Positions 1 to 9,136 are shown, counted from the stretch's first letter. The stretch is 64,000 nucleotides of DNA from Bacteroidota bacterium (GCA_023429135.1 JAEYWD010000096.1:47676-111675); one strand, 5' to 3'. Notes: generated from the letters alone by a model not told the origin. Numbers and translations are program-made.

Positions 1-731
1 AGAGGTTCGAAAACCGTTTTTGTGATATAATTCCCGTACGCGGTGTTTGTTATATCCTCCAGCAATTGTTCACTTATTTCATAGCCCCCGCCGGAATACT
101 CAAACTTTAGTCCGGGTTCTCTTTGTGAACGAACGGGTGGATTGTTGGATGGTGATTTTCCGTCCAATATTTCAATAAGAGAAGGCAAAGGTTGATTCCA
201 TTTATACCCATCAAAACCCATCACTGATAATCCGGCTGTATGGCTTAAAATTGAAGCAAGATCTATTTTCCAATTCTGAGATACGGTATCGTAAGGAAAC
301 TTCCAGCTTTTTAGGTATTGATTGATATCAACAGTCAAATCAACCACTCCATCCTGTGCCAGTTTCATAAAGGCAAAACCATTCACCGACTTGCCAATGG
401 AAGCTGATTGAAACAACGTTTGGGCTGTTACAGGCCTTCTTTCAATTGTGTCTGCTAATCCATAACTTTTTACCCAGTCAATTTTGTAATTTTTAATAAC
501 AGCTATACTTACCCCATTTACGTGTAAGGCTTTCATACGTTCATAAATATTCCAGTTAGCAGAACTGTCGAGCTTTACCCAGGATATTAGATTGTTTTCC
601 ACTGACCTTATTTTCTCCTCCGTTTCTTTTGAATAAGTTTTAACTGGTTGGGAAAGAGCCACCGAAGTAAGTAGTGATAGTATTAACGGCATTATGCCAC
701 ACATACACTTGAATTTTAATTTCAGTTCCAT
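1..731 (-). CDS. Serine hydrolase, beta-lactamase/PBP4* family (C-terminus outside window)
   Basis: The gene reads leftward from an ATG at 731 and runs off the window, so only about 243 N-terminal residues are visible. A hydrophobic stretch at residues 12-27 ending near ALS looks like a signal peptide. The nucleophile motif SxxK is S111-I-G-K114, and a tyrosine motif Y212-S-G follows inside a glycine-rich turn, the usual spacing for class C beta-lactamase-fold hydrolases (Pfam PF00144). The third motif (HxG/KTG) would lie beyond the edge. Members include D-aminopeptidases, esterases and PBP4*-like proteins, so the substrate cannot be named. It is divergent from the regulator starting at 839 and resembles in type, not identity, the hydrolase at 4810-5889. 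Confidence 0.8.
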   Translation of the reverse strand, partial: MELKLKFKCMCGIMPLILSLLTSVALSQPVKTYSKETEEKIRSVENNLISWVKLDSSANWNIYERMKALHVNGVSIAVIKNYKIDWVKSYGLADTIERRPVTAQTLFQSASIGKSVNGFAFMKLAQDGVVDLTVDINQYLKSWKFPYDTVSQNWKIDLASILSHTAGLSVMGFDGYKWNQPLPSLIEILDGKSPSNNPPVRSQREPGLKFEYSGGGYEISEQLLEDITNTAYGNYITKTVFEP

Positions 732-807
732 AGATTCGATTTTTTAATGGCTGAAAATTAGAAAGACTTGTGCAGGGAATACCTAAAGAAAACCTTTTGT
801 TTTTCTA

Positions 808-815
808 TATCTTTG
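808..815 (+). promoter_or_regulatory. Bacteroidota-type -7 box (TATCTTTG)
   Basis: TATCTTTG fits the TAnnTTTG consensus and sits 23 bases before the ATG at 839. It favours that ATG over the upstream GTG at 770, because the GTG would lie upstream of transcription initiation. No good -33 TTTG at the usual distance is visible. Confidence 0.45.
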
Positions 816-838
816 AGCTAAAATCTATTTTTTTTGTG

Positions 839-1594
839 ATGGATAAAACGTTTGCGGTTAATAAAAGGTTTTTGGTTGAGGAACCTCTCAATACTGTAAA
901 GGATTTGGAGAACAATCAGGAACATCGGCTTGAGCCACGATTGATGAGAGTTCTTTGTATACTTGCCAGTCGTGAAGGTGAACTGGTAACGCGCGAACAA
1001 CTTATTAACGAAATCTGGAATGACTATGGTGGTGCTGAAGACAGTCTTAATCAGGCAATTTCGTACTTACGAAAGACACTGCAGGATACCAATAAAGAAA
1101 TTATTGAAACAATTCCGAAAAAAGGTTATATTCTGCATGCATCCATAAATTATAATCAACAGTCGGAGAAGGTAGCAGGCGTAAAAACAAAATTGAATTT
1201 TAAACATTTTGCAGTTGCGGCGTTTGTAATTTTGGCTTTTATTTTTGTTGCGGGACTTATGTTAAATCGCAAAGCTAAAGATCATCAAAATGATAGTTCG
1301 GTTAAAGTCATGGTTCCAAAGAATAGGAGAGATAGCGTGGAAGTTAATTTCTCTGAACTAAACAAGCCTGAAGAAGAAAACTCCTCCAATACCATTACCA
1401 CAACAGCTCCCGATGGTACAAAATACAGGTTGGTAGCTATCGGAGACAAAAGGCCCAGACTGTATGTGAACGAACAACTTGTTTCCGGGCCTGAATTAGA
1501 AAAATACTCAGAAATAGAAGGGCAATTGCTAAGGTTGTTGTGGAACAGGCAAAGAAAACAAATGGATACAATACCAACAGGTAAATCAAAATAA
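839..1594 (+). CDS. Membrane-anchored winged-helix transcriptional regulator (CadC/ToxR-like layout)
   Basis: The protein is 251 residues from the ATG at 839; an in-frame GTG at 770 would add 23 residues but lies before the likely -7 box. Residues about 20-105 form an OmpR/PhoB-type winged helix (Trans_reg_C), recognisable from the L-x-RxLxVLxxL, REQLxxxIW and DxSLNQAISYLRKxL pattern ending in IxTIPKKGY. A single membrane segment follows at about residues 127-146, then a periplasmic tail of about 100 residues with no recognised domain. This order (cytoplasmic DNA-binding domain, one TM, outer sensor) is that of CadC/ToxR regulators. Targets are unknown; the divergent serine hydrolase is one candidate. 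Confidence 0.75.
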   Translation: MDKTFAVNKRFLVEEPLNTVKDLENNQEHRLEPRLMRVLCILASREGELVTREQLINEIWNDYGGAEDSLNQAISYLRKTLQDTNKEIIETIPKKGYILHASINYNQQSEKVAGVKTKLNFKHFAVAAFVILAFIFVAGLMLNRKAKDHQNDSSVKVMVPKNRRDSVEVNFSELNKPEEENSSNTITTTAPDGTKYRLVAIGDKRPRLYVNEQLVSGPELEKYSEIEGQLLRLLWNRQRKQMDTIPTGKSK

Positions 1595-1618
1595 GAATCA
1601 GAAAGCTGTCATATCATC

Positions 1619-1653
1619 AAGGGATGCAGCGACTGCATCCCTTTTCGTTTTTA
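1619..1653 (+). terminator. Rho-independent terminator after the winged-helix regulator
   Basis: A perfect 9-bp stem (GGGATGCAG / CTGCATCCC) with a 3-nt loop is followed by TTTTCGTTTTT, 25 bases after the regulator stop codon. Confidence 0.85.
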
Positions 1654-1686
1654 TGAGCCTAATAAGTTCCAAATGGACAAAATAAT

Positions 1687-1719
1687 GTTCCACCAGCCTG
1701 AGTCATGGCTGGGTGGAAC
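1687..1719. repeat. Long hairpin upstream of the histidine kinase
   Basis: GTTCCACCAGCC pairs with GGCTGGGTGGAAC (12 bp with one bulged G) around an 8-nt loop. It lacks a T-tract, so it is not a normal terminator. It lies about 90 bases before the kinase start and could be an operator, an RNA structure in the leader, or the end of the imported segment. Confidence 0.45.
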
Positions 1720-1810
1720 CGGGCAAATTGATCCCTCTCCTGTGCATATTTTCAAACATTTTTAGCGATCTAGTCCCTCCTGTTTTGTTTAATACTATAA
1801 ATAATGATCT

Positions 1811-4303
1811 ATGGGCCTCCAAGATAAAAGCAAGGACGAACTCATTTTGGAGTTGCAAGGCTTAGGGCAGCGGTACGAAGCGTTGAAAAAAGAGTACGAG
1901 GAATGCATTTACGACAAATCCCTCCAGAACACCGCCCTGTCAAAGCTCTATAAGTATTCACTGGAACTGCTGGACGTCGCACCAGTCGTTGACCTTGAGT
2001 CTACTATCACCAGGCTTATTAAGGAAATCACCGGAGCCAGGGCCGCCGTTTTTTCGGAATACGATCCCCAAATGAGCTGTTTAAACGTGCAGCACATTGA
2101 AATGGAGCATTCGGCTTTGGAAAAGGTATTGTCATTTGTGGGGAAACCTTTCAAAAAAATCAAGGCTCCGGTAAGCGATGAAATGTACAGGCTAATGTCC
2201 ACTGAAACGATCGGAGTTAGGGGGTCTCTTTACGATGCCAGTTTTGGTGCCATATCCAAACCCGTATCAATGGCCATCCAAAAATTGTTGAAGGCCGACC
2301 GGTTCATTGGCATAGTTTACCTGCTCGAAGGCAAACTATATGGAACAACTTTGCTTGCCTTGGGAAAGGACTGCCCCGACCCTCCAAGACAGATCCTCGA
2401 GAACATTATATTTTTGTCTACCGTGATATTGAAGCGCCGGAAGGCCGAGGAAACGATCAAGGAAAGCGAAGCGAGGTTCAGGGCACTTTTTGAGGGCGCC
2501 CCCGATGCCATCCTCCTGCTAGACCCTGTTTCGACCAGGATACTCGAGGCAAATAAGGCTGCCTCGCTTTTGGCCATGAGAAAGCTGGACGAGATGCCGA
2601 ACATGCACCTGTACGAGTTGCTCCCCAACCAGCCACAAGAACTGACCAGGTCGGTGCTTGGCAAGCAAGCCAACGAGTTGGAGTTTCTAGGGTTTGTCAG
2701 GCCAATAGAAACACACCTAAAGAGTTCTGATGGAAACCTTGTCCCGGTCGAGATGACCTCCCAATCGATCAGTTTTAAGGGGCAAAGGGTTGTGATGGCA
2801 AACTTCAGGAACATTTCCGAGCGGAAGAGGTCTGAATCGTTCGCCCGGCAGTTGATGGCTGAACTGCAGACACTCCTTGAGAACATCCAACAGGGTGTTC
2901 TGCTTGAAAATGAGAACAGGACTGTCCAGTACGCGAACAAAAAATTCTTTGAACTCTTCAACATCGAGCCCCCACAAAATATCCCGGGCAATTGCGGCAT
3001 CGCTTTAAACCAAAAACTGAAGCACTATTTTGCCGATCCGGCAGAATTCCTTGAAACGGTCGAGTTAAGGCTAGACGGGCAGTCCATTGTCCTTTCTGAG
3101 GAATTGACGCTCTCCGAGGGGAGGGTCTTCGAACGTGACTATATCCCCATATTCGGCAACGGGAAAAAGGACAGGAACTATTGGATCTACCGGGACATAA
3201 CCGAACGGAAGCTCGCGGACAAAGAGCTAGTTGAAAACCAGGCTTATTTGTCGGCCCTCATGGCAGCCGTCCCCGACCTTATGTTCGTGCAGGACAAGAA
3301 CGGCACATACATCGATTTCCATGCCCCGGAGGGTACAAACCTTTATGTACGCCCTGCCGGATTCATTGGTAAAACAATGGACGAAGTCCTGCCAGAAGAA
3401 ATTTCCAGGCCGTTCAAAAAAGTATTTGAAGAAGCCTTGCGCACTGGACAAGTCCAAAACTTCGAATATCCTTTAAATATCCAGGACAGGGAATTGGTTT
3501 TTGAGAGCCGTACGGTCGCATACCAAAACGATAAGCTCCTGAGCATCATAAGGGACATTACGGAAAGGAAAAAAACCGAAGCAATGATACGGCAACAAAA
3601 CGAAGAGCTCAAAAAACTGAACGACGACAAAAACAGGTTCATGTCCATCCTGGCCCATGACCTGAAAAGCCCGTTCAACTCTATCCTGGGCTTTTCGAAC
3701 CTCCTTTCCCAAAACCTCCGTTCTTACGATATCGGGAAAATAGAAAAAATGGTCAATTTAATACAAGACTCTTCTATCAAATTCTATCAGTTGCTAGAAG
3801 ACCTGTTGCTTTGGGCAAGGTCGCAATCGGGCAAAATGATTTTCGAGCCCCAGGAAATAAATTTTCAAGAAGTTTGCCGCAGCGTAGTTGATGAACTCAT
3901 GGTCAATGCACAAAATAAAAACATTTCCATAAACTTTGGTAAAAAGGCATTAAATGTCCGGGCAGATTTGGAAATGCTCAAGACCGTCCTCAGGAACCTG
4001 GTCTCAAATGCCATTAAGTTCACCCATCCTGGGGGGAAAATAGACATCTATGCTGAAGGCGCTGGCCAAGGCACAACTATAACAGTTTCAGACAACGGGA
4101 TGGGGATATCGCCCGACAAAATAAACACGTTGTTCGACATATCCGTGTCAAACACTGCCCAGGGTACATCCGGGGAGACCGGGACAGGCCTGGGGCTTTT
4201 TTTGTGCAAAGAACTGGTCGAAAAGCACGGTGGCACGATATGGGCAGAGAGCGAACCAGAGAAAGGGAGCAGGTTTAAATTTACATTGCCCTCCCACGCA
4301 TAG
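1811..4303 (+). CDS. Multi-PAS hybrid-less sensor histidine kinase
   Basis: The protein has 830 residues and no obvious membrane segment. Order: N-terminal coiled coil (about 5-45), a GAF-like sensory region (about 50-205), PAS (from about 220, ESEARFRALFEGAPDAI), a second PAS (about 350-465), a third PAS (about 475-590), a short coil, HisKA with phospho-accepting H616 in AHDLKSPF, and an HATPase_c domain with N box NLVSNAIKFT, G1 DNGMGIS and G2 GTGLGLFL. It is a cytoplasmic two-component kinase; no receiver domain or partner gene adjoins it. The first two thirds are much richer in G+C (agg, gcc, ctg, ttc codons) than its neighbours, suggesting transfer. The signal sensed is unknown. Confidence 0.9.
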   Translation: MGLQDKSKDELILELQGLGQRYEALKKEYEECIYDKSLQNTALSKLYKYSLELLDVAPVVDLESTITRLIKEITGARAAVFSEYDPQMSCLNVQHIEMEHSALEKVLSFVGKPFKKIKAPVSDEMYRLMSTETIGVRGSLYDASFGAISKPVSMAIQKLLKADRFIGIVYLLEGKLYGTTLLALGKDCPDPPRQILENIIFLSTVILKRRKAEETIKESEARFRALFEGAPDAILLLDPVSTRILEANKAASLLAMRKLDEMPNMHLYELLPNQPQELTRSVLGKQANELEFLGFVRPIETHLKSSDGNLVPVEMTSQSISFKGQRVVMANFRNISERKRSESFARQLMAELQTLLENIQQGVLLENENRTVQYANKKFFELFNIEPPQNIPGNCGIALNQKLKHYFADPAEFLETVELRLDGQSIVLSEELTLSEGRVFERDYIPIFGNGKKDRNYWIYRDITERKLADKELVENQAYLSALMAAVPDLMFVQDKNGTYIDFHAPEGTNLYVRPAGFIGKTMDEVLPEEISRPFKKVFEEALRTGQVQNFEYPLNIQDRELVFESRTVAYQNDKLLSIIRDITERKKTEAMIRQQNEELKKLNDDKNRFMSILAHDLKSPFNSILGFSNLLSQNLRSYDIGKIEKMVNLIQDSSIKFYQLLEDLLLWARSQSGKMIFEPQEINFQEVCRSVVDELMVNAQNKNISINFGKKALNVRADLEMLKTVLRNLVSNAIKFTHPGGKIDIYAEGAGQGTTITVSDNGMGISPDKINTLFDISVSNTAQGTSGETGTGLGLFLCKELVEKHGGTIWAESEPEKGSRFKFTLPSHA

Positions 4304-4732
4304 AAAGGCACTATCTCTCGAAAAGGCGGTTCCTTTTCCAGAATACATAATCTGCCTCCGATAGTCTTTCCCACATGAAGCTCCATGCCAATGTCCCGAC
4401 GTTCAAGGATAAAACGCTTAAAGTTTAGTTTTGCCTGACCTTTTTCATGCCCCAACCGCCTAAAATCTGTTTTCATAGGTTCGGCAAGATTTTCCAACCA
4501 CATTTCATATTCATGTTTCGATGGGGTATTGGCCATAGAATAATATTCCTGGACGGCACTGCAAATCCTTAAGTTTTGTTCTATATCTAAATCCTGGATT
4601 GACACAAAGGGGGCAGCATAGAAAAGTTGGTAACCAAGGTGGTTCATTTCCCATTCTCTCAAATAGTAGTTTATTGTGTCGGCAATTACACGGATCAATT
4701 ATCCCGAAAAAGTAATTATTGGCGAAAGACAT
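4304..4732 (-). pseudogene. Decayed reverse-strand gene remnant, unrecognised
   Basis: A minus-strand reading frame opens at 4698 (TTG, just after a stop) and reads protein-like residues such as WEMNHLGYQLFYAAP, WLENLAEPMKTDF and FKRFILERRDIGM. It then runs without stop antisense into the 3' end of the kinase, where the sense turns to shadow. A second frame starting at the ATG at 4732 could supply the N-terminus if a frameshift near 4695 is assumed. The simplest reading is a gene whose 3' end was lost when the GC-rich kinase block arrived. I do not recognise the family with certainty, and it may be spurious. Confidence 0.35.
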
Positions 4733-4809
4733 CTGCCGGTGGGGGAAACCTGTAAGGAAGCCTTTAAAGCAAGACCTGGGGGTAAACAGTCTTTGAGCTT
4801 AAGCTTGCG

Positions 4810-5889
4810 CTATTTCATTTTCTTAATTATTTCTTCTCCGAGGTCCAAAGCTTCTCCAATAAGGCTTTCGTACAACAGGTTGCCCTTGGCGCCATTTGTA
4901 AATACAACAATTCCTCTTTTTGATACAGGAAGCAGGATAATAATGGTGTTTAGACCAGGGTTGCCCCCAGTATGCACCAAAGCGTATTCACCATTGCTTA
5001 GATGTTTCACCAATCTCCAACTCAGTCCCCATTCTTTATTATCAGGAAGCATTGCCTGGTTGGTAGTCATTTCTTTATAAACAGAAGGAGATAGAATCGT
5101 TCCGTTCATTATGCCGATACCGAATTTTGCATAGTCGTCTACAGTGGTAAGTACAAGGTTCGACGGGTTAGCACTGTCCCAGGTTTCTAAATTATAAGGA
5201 GTGCCATCCTCATGATATCGGTTAGCATACAAGGATGAATCGACCGAAGGATCCCAGTAATACCGGGTATCATCCATTTTAAGAGGCTTGAATAATAATG
5301 AATCAACCATTCGCTCAAATGGTAATTTAAATTTATGTTCCAACGCCTGCCGTAAATACTCAAATCCTTCACCTGAATATTTCCATTGGGTGCCTGGTTC
5401 AAAAGCAAAAGCAAGCTTGCCGTTTGGTTCATGGCCTCTCCAATTTGGCAATCCTGACTGATGGCTTAAAACGTGTCTTGTGGTAAGTTTTTTATGTCGT
5501 TCATCTTTGGCCACTTCGGGATCGATCCAGTAATGATACAAAGGTTCATCCAACTGCCATTTCCCCTGGCTAACGAGTAATAAAACTGTAGTAGCTGTAA
5601 GCGGCTTTGTAAGCGAAGCAATATTGAAAAGTGTATTATCAGGCGCAGGTGAACCGTTGGGAAGATTTCCAAACATCTTCACTTGTTTAATTTTTCCGTT
5701 CTGAATAATACTAACACCTATGGTAGGAACATGATATTCTCTCTTCAACGAATCAACAAATGCAAGATCCGGCATTGAAACATATAAATGCTGCGAGCAA
5801 CCGGTAAAAAAAAGCATCACAAAAAAGGAAATGAAATTTAAATTTCTTTCTCTCAGGGCAAATAATAGTTTATTAGAAAGTTGATCCAT
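4810..5889 (-). CDS. Beta-lactamase-family serine hydrolase lipoprotein
   Basis: The 359-residue protein has a hydrophobic N-terminus ending in a lipobox FFTG-C31, so it is probably lipid-anchored to the envelope. Class C beta-lactamase-fold motifs are complete: S92-L-T-K95 (nucleophile and base), Y171-S-G, and H306-T-G. The family (PF00144) covers penicillin-binding DD-peptidases, D-aminopeptidases and esterases, and HTG rather than KTG is common among the non-beta-lactamase members. No partner gene adjoins it. The length is complete and the catalytic residues are intact, so it should be active; the substrate is unknown. Confidence 0.88.
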   Translation of the reverse strand: MDQLSNKLLFALRERNLNFISFFVMLFFTGCSQHLYVSMPDLAFVDSLKREYHVPTIGVSIIQNGKIKQVKMFGNLPNGSPAPDNTLFNIASLTKPLTATTVLLLVSQGKWQLDEPLYHYWIDPEVAKDERHKKLTTRHVLSHQSGLPNWRGHEPNGKLAFAFEPGTQWKYSGEGFEYLRQALEHKFKLPFERMVDSLLFKPLKMDDTRYYWDPSVDSSLYANRYHEDGTPYNLETWDSANPSNLVLTTVDDYAKFGIGIMNGTILSPSVYKEMTTNQAMLPDNKEWGLSWRLVKHLSNGEYALVHTGGNPGLNTIIILLPVSKRGIVVFTNGAKGNLLYESLIGEALDLGEEIIKKMK

Positions 5890-6261
5890 AAATTCTAAAT
5901 AACCTTTTAATGGTTACTCGAAAATTCAAAAAGGTTACAAGTAAATAGGCGAGTTGTGTTTTCAGAAAATTCAACGAAAATTGACAGATAACCAATATTG
6001 AAACAGGAGCCATTTGCGCGTCAAATATTGAGTATAATGAGAAATAGAAAAACGAACGTTAAACCGAAAACAAGTTTAAATTTTCTTTCTGGAAGATTTG
6101 TAAAAATTGGTTTCTCACAAATGGGTAGCTGATTGTGAACTAGGCCGGTGATATGAGTCAACCTGTTTACTTCATCGTTTGCAAAAGACTCTGAAAGGCT
6201 CCGTAAGGCCTGTTTTGCGAAAGCTACAATAAAACGGTCAAAATAGCCCATTTTTAAGTAT

Positions 6262-6305
6262 TGTCGGGTAAATGTCGGGTAATTGAAGTGGCAATGTCGT
6301 CCGAT
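6262..6305 (+). promoter_or_regulatory. 11-bp phased direct repeats upstream of the XRE/DUF4870 gene
   Basis: TGTCGGGTAA occurs at 6262 and again at 6273. Two further units in the same 11-bp phase are weaker: TGAAGTGGCAA at 6284 and TGTCGTCCGAT at 6295. The array ends just before the -7 box at 6313-6320. Helical phasing directly upstream of a promoter suggests an operator for cooperative binding, perhaps by the downstream XRE protein itself. Confidence 0.5.
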
Positions 6306-6312
6306 ATCTCCC

Positions 6313-6320
6313 TATATTTG
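6313..6320 (+). promoter_or_regulatory. Bacteroidota-type -7 box (TATATTTG)
   Basis: TATATTTG lies 15 bases before the ATG at 6335, giving a very short leader. No clear -33 element; the expected place is filled by the phased repeats, in line with activator- or repressor-controlled expression. Confidence 0.55.
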
Positions 6321-6334
6321 AAGAAAACTTATCT

Positions 6335-6856
6335 ATGAAAACCGGGCAGTTAATAAAAGAACTAAGATTAAAGAAAGGCATCACGCAGGAGGACTTAGCT
6401 GCGAAGACGGATATCAGTGTTCGAACCATTCAGCGCATTGAAAATGGCGATGTAGACCCACGTGCGTATACGCTTCAATCCATTGCAGCAGCATTAGAGG
6501 TTGATTATGAAGTTTTAGCCAACAGTGAGTGTAAATTAGATACATTCGACATAGTAGCCAATAGTAAATGGGTGCCCCTGTTGCACTTAAGTGGCTTGTT
6601 GCTTTTAATCCTGCCACCCATCCTGGTGTGGATATGGAAACGTGATGAGGTCAAAGATATTCGTAAACACGCCATTGACGTGATCAATTTTCAACTGAGC
6701 ATGGCGCTCTACATGCTTCCCTTTGTAATCTTTTTCGCGCCTCCTATTTTGATTGTGTTAGCTCTATTCAGTCAGATAGTTATTATCATAAACTCCATGA
6801 AGGTAACAAGTCATCAGCCTTATAAATACCCGTTGAGCCTTCGGTTTCTCAAATAG
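6335..6856 (+). CDS. XRE-family regulator fused to a DUF4870-like membrane domain
   Basis: The protein has 173 residues. Residues 1-62 form a Cro/C1-type helix-turn-helix (IKELRLKKGITQEDLAAKT, then SVRTIQRIENG), the DNA-binding part. Residues about 80-170 are a membrane domain with two or three segments: LLHLSGLLLLILPPILVW, a polar loop ending IRKHAIDVINFQLS, then a second hydrophobic block, and a YPLSLRFLK tail typical of DUF4870. This pairing is widespread in Bacteroidota and suggests a membrane-tethered regulator; its signal is not known. It stands alone with its own promoter and the phased repeats at 6262-6305. Confidence 0.85.
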   Translation: MKTGQLIKELRLKKGITQEDLAAKTDISVRTIQRIENGDVDPRAYTLQSIAAALEVDYEVLANSECKLDTFDIVANSKWVPLLHLSGLLLLILPPILVWIWKRDEVKDIRKHAIDVINFQLSMALYMLPFVIFFAPPILIVLALFSQIVIIINSMKVTSHQPYKYPLSLRFLK

Positions 6857-7339
6857 GAATAGTCTCATCTTCTAGATTGTTCACCTTTATTAACAAACCT
6901 TATAACTCAGATAACTGGAATTCTATGAAAAACATATGTGTTATTCTTAATCATGCTTTGCAAACTTACAACTAATCCTGTCAACGCACTTCTTTCCGAT
7001 CAGAATACTCCTATGCTCATCTAAATGTTCAAAGCTGCTAAGCGGTCAATTTTACAGCCGCTTGGAACATTTGAAAATTTGCAATTTTCAATTTTCTGGA
7101 TGTATTCCATAATCTATTAACTTCATATTTTTAAAAATTCTTCAATTTCTGCATAATTCCGTCCAAAATATTGAAGATTCAGATTAGCATGGGTTCGAGT
7201 AAACCAACGTTCCATTGAACTTATACTATCAGGTTATTTTTATTTTCACTCCCTGTGATTTTAGCGTCAGTTAATAATCTATAAAACTGCAAGCACCATA
7301 CCATTCATATAATTGTTATAATTATTTAAACTAAAAAGC
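6857..7339. other. Intergenic region with no supported gene
   Basis: About 480 AT-rich bases. The only reading frame noticed is a 30-codon minus-strand one around 7127-7216, too short to support. No hairpin terminator or clear promoter was found. Confidence 0.5.
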
Positions 7340-7711
7340 ATGTATGATTGGAGTGGTAAAACAATATTAATTGCCGAAGACGACGACTATAACTTTCTAC
7401 TTTTAGAAACCCTGTTAAAAGAAACTAAAGTTACGATTACTCGTGCCTGCGATGGATGTGAAGTTATAGCCTTATGCCGGAAGGTAGACATTGACTTGAT
7501 TTTAATGGACATTAACATGCCACGTATGTCCGGAATTGAAGCTACAATAAAAATCAGGGAATCGAATTACAAAATTCCAATTATTGCGCAAACAGCAAAT
7601 TACATAGATGACTGTGGTTTTAAATATTTTAAATCCGGAGTTAATGATTTATTAACAAAACCTATTCAAGAAAAGGTGTTGAAAAGTAAAATTGAAAAAT
7701 TTTTCAAATAG
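7340..7711 (+). CDS. Single-domain response regulator (CheY-like receiver)
   Basis: The 123 residues make one receiver domain and nothing else. The acidic pocket is EDDD at 14-17, the phospho-acceptor D57 lies in LILMDINMP, the switch threonine T85 in AQTANY, and the conserved lysine K107 in LLTKP. There is no output domain, so it must act by protein contact or as a phosphate carrier. No kinase is adjacent; the multi-PAS kinase 3 kb upstream lacks a receiver, but linking the two is speculation. Confidence 0.9.
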   Translation: MYDWSGKTILIAEDDDYNFLLLETLLKETKVTITRACDGCEVIALCRKVDIDLILMDINMPRMSGIEATIKIRESNYKIPIIAQTANYIDDCGFKYFKSGVNDLLTKPIQEKVLKSKIEKFFK

Positions 7712-7918
7712 TTTTCTCCTTATTGTTAATTAAACGAACGATAAATGAAACAACTACTAAATGCTTTACCCGGATAATTTTTAAAATGGTTTCTCAGAAA
7801 AGGATTGAGATTTTGAGAATGTTAGCACCACGGAACCACTGATTGGTGAGACACTCTTCACAAAGTGTCCCAATAATGAAATTATTTATGATACTATCAA
7901 CTGTACATTTTGTTGCCT

Positions 7919-8773
7919 TTAGAGATATTGCATTGAAAGCCAATCTGTAAATCTTTCTAACCATGTATCACACGGAAGATTTTGCTTTTTCATTATAAAC
8001 CCGTGCCCTCCTCTTTCGTACATATGCAATTCAACACGTTGATTGGCCTCTAACCATTTGGAATAGATTTGAACACTGTGGGCGGCAAAACCGAATTCGT
8101 CATCACTGGCACAAGCAATAAAGATGGGCGTCTTCACAGAAGGGACTTTGGAACCCATTATAGCATTTCCGTAAGCATAAACGGGCGCCACAAAATTTGG
8201 GCGGCTCTCTTCCAAAGCATTGTAAGCGACCGACATCGTGATAGTTCCTCCGGCAGAAGAGCCCATGAAGCCTATTTTGTCAGAATCAATTTTGTATTCT
8301 GCTGCATGTTGGCGGACATACTTAATAGCCGTTAATGCATCCTGAAGTGCGAGTTTTATTACAGGTGCACTCACCGAATCCAGCATTTTAAAATTCTTTG
8401 TTTCCATCATTTTGTTATAGTATGGATGAGCAGGGTCTTCGTGCACCAGTCGATATTTTAAAACAAAAGCAGTTATCCCCTTTTCGTTTAATTTCTTTGC
8501 GACGGCAGTCCCTTCAAGTTCATAAACGAGGTAATGAAAACCGCCGCCCGGTGCGATAATAACTGCAATACCATTTGGGTTTGAAGGAACAAAAGCCGTT
8601 AAAGTCGGATCCGTTACATCCCTTAGATAACCTCCCAAATTTTGCTCTTTCCAAGTCGAGTTTTCAGAACCGGGAGCTTTTCCAGAATATAGGCGAATAA
8701 CTTGTTGTGCCTGCACCTGTGCAAGTCCGATGAGAAAGACAAGAACTATTAATATAAAAATCTTATTTTTCAT
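7919..8773 (-). CDS. Secreted alpha/beta hydrolase, acetyl-xylan-esterase-like
   Basis: From the ATG at 8773 the protein has 284 residues; an ATG 24 bases upstream would put charged residues before the signal peptide. Residues 1-23 are a clean signal peptide ending VQAQ. The fold is alpha/beta hydrolase of the BD-FAE / hormone-sensitive-lipase kind: oxyanion PGGGF (75-79), nucleophile G171-S-S173-A-G, acid in ASDDEF (about 224-225), and H257 in GGHGF. Bacteroidota relatives are often annotated as endo-1,4-beta-xylanase B or carbohydrate esterases that remove acetyl groups from plant polysaccharides. No polysaccharide-utilisation genes surround it, so the substrate is only a guess. Confidence 0.82.
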   Translation of the reverse strand: MKNKIFILIVLVFLIGLAQVQAQQVIRLYSGKAPGSENSTWKEQNLGGYLRDVTDPTLTAFVPSNPNGIAVIIAPGGGFHYLVYELEGTAVAKKLNEKGITAFVLKYRLVHEDPAHPYYNKMMETKNFKMLDSVSAPVIKLALQDALTAIKYVRQHAAEYKIDSDKIGFMGSSAGGTITMSVAYNALEESRPNFVAPVYAYGNAIMGSKVPSVKTPIFIACASDDEFGFAAHSVQIYSKWLEANQRVELHMYERGGHGFIMKKQNLPCDTWLERFTDWLSMQYL

Positions 8774-9136
8774 GTAGGTGATTTTTGAATGACGCACAAC
8801 TAAACCCGCGCTTGCGGGAGCTTAATTCGGTAAATATAGAAATATCAGAATAAAATGTCATTTCCTGTGCTCATTTAATTTTTTAATTATGAGCAGAAAT
8901 GTTTCGAAAACGATACACTTTTGACGGGAACAAATGATTGTAACCGGATATTAGAGTACAGAAAACGAACGTTTTTCCGAAATCGTCAATTTCGCATTTT
9001 TCTTCCGGCAAAATAATCCTAAAAATTGCTGTAACCATGCAGCCCATGACTGTTATTCAGCAAAGTTCTATAAACTGTTTCTTTTATTCATAATTTGGTT
9101 TACCTTTTTAAGGATATTTAAACGAACCTTTGAACT

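Noticed and set aside
2317..3000. Long minus-strand ORF inside the histidine kinase
   Set aside because: Antisense shadow of a GC-rich gene; rich in Ser, Cys and Phe, no domain.
4676..5080. Plus-strand ORF of 134 codons over the serine hydrolase
   Set aside because: Shadow of the serine hydrolase C-terminus on the opposite strand, no motif.
6021..6251. Minus-strand ORF of 76 codons
   Set aside because: Ends in a hydrophobic run but otherwise has no protein-like motif, and its start lies just upstream of the phased repeats; too weak to call.
7127..7216. Thirty-codon minus-strand frame (MERWFTRTH...)
   Set aside because: Too short, no domain and no ribosome-binding site to support it.
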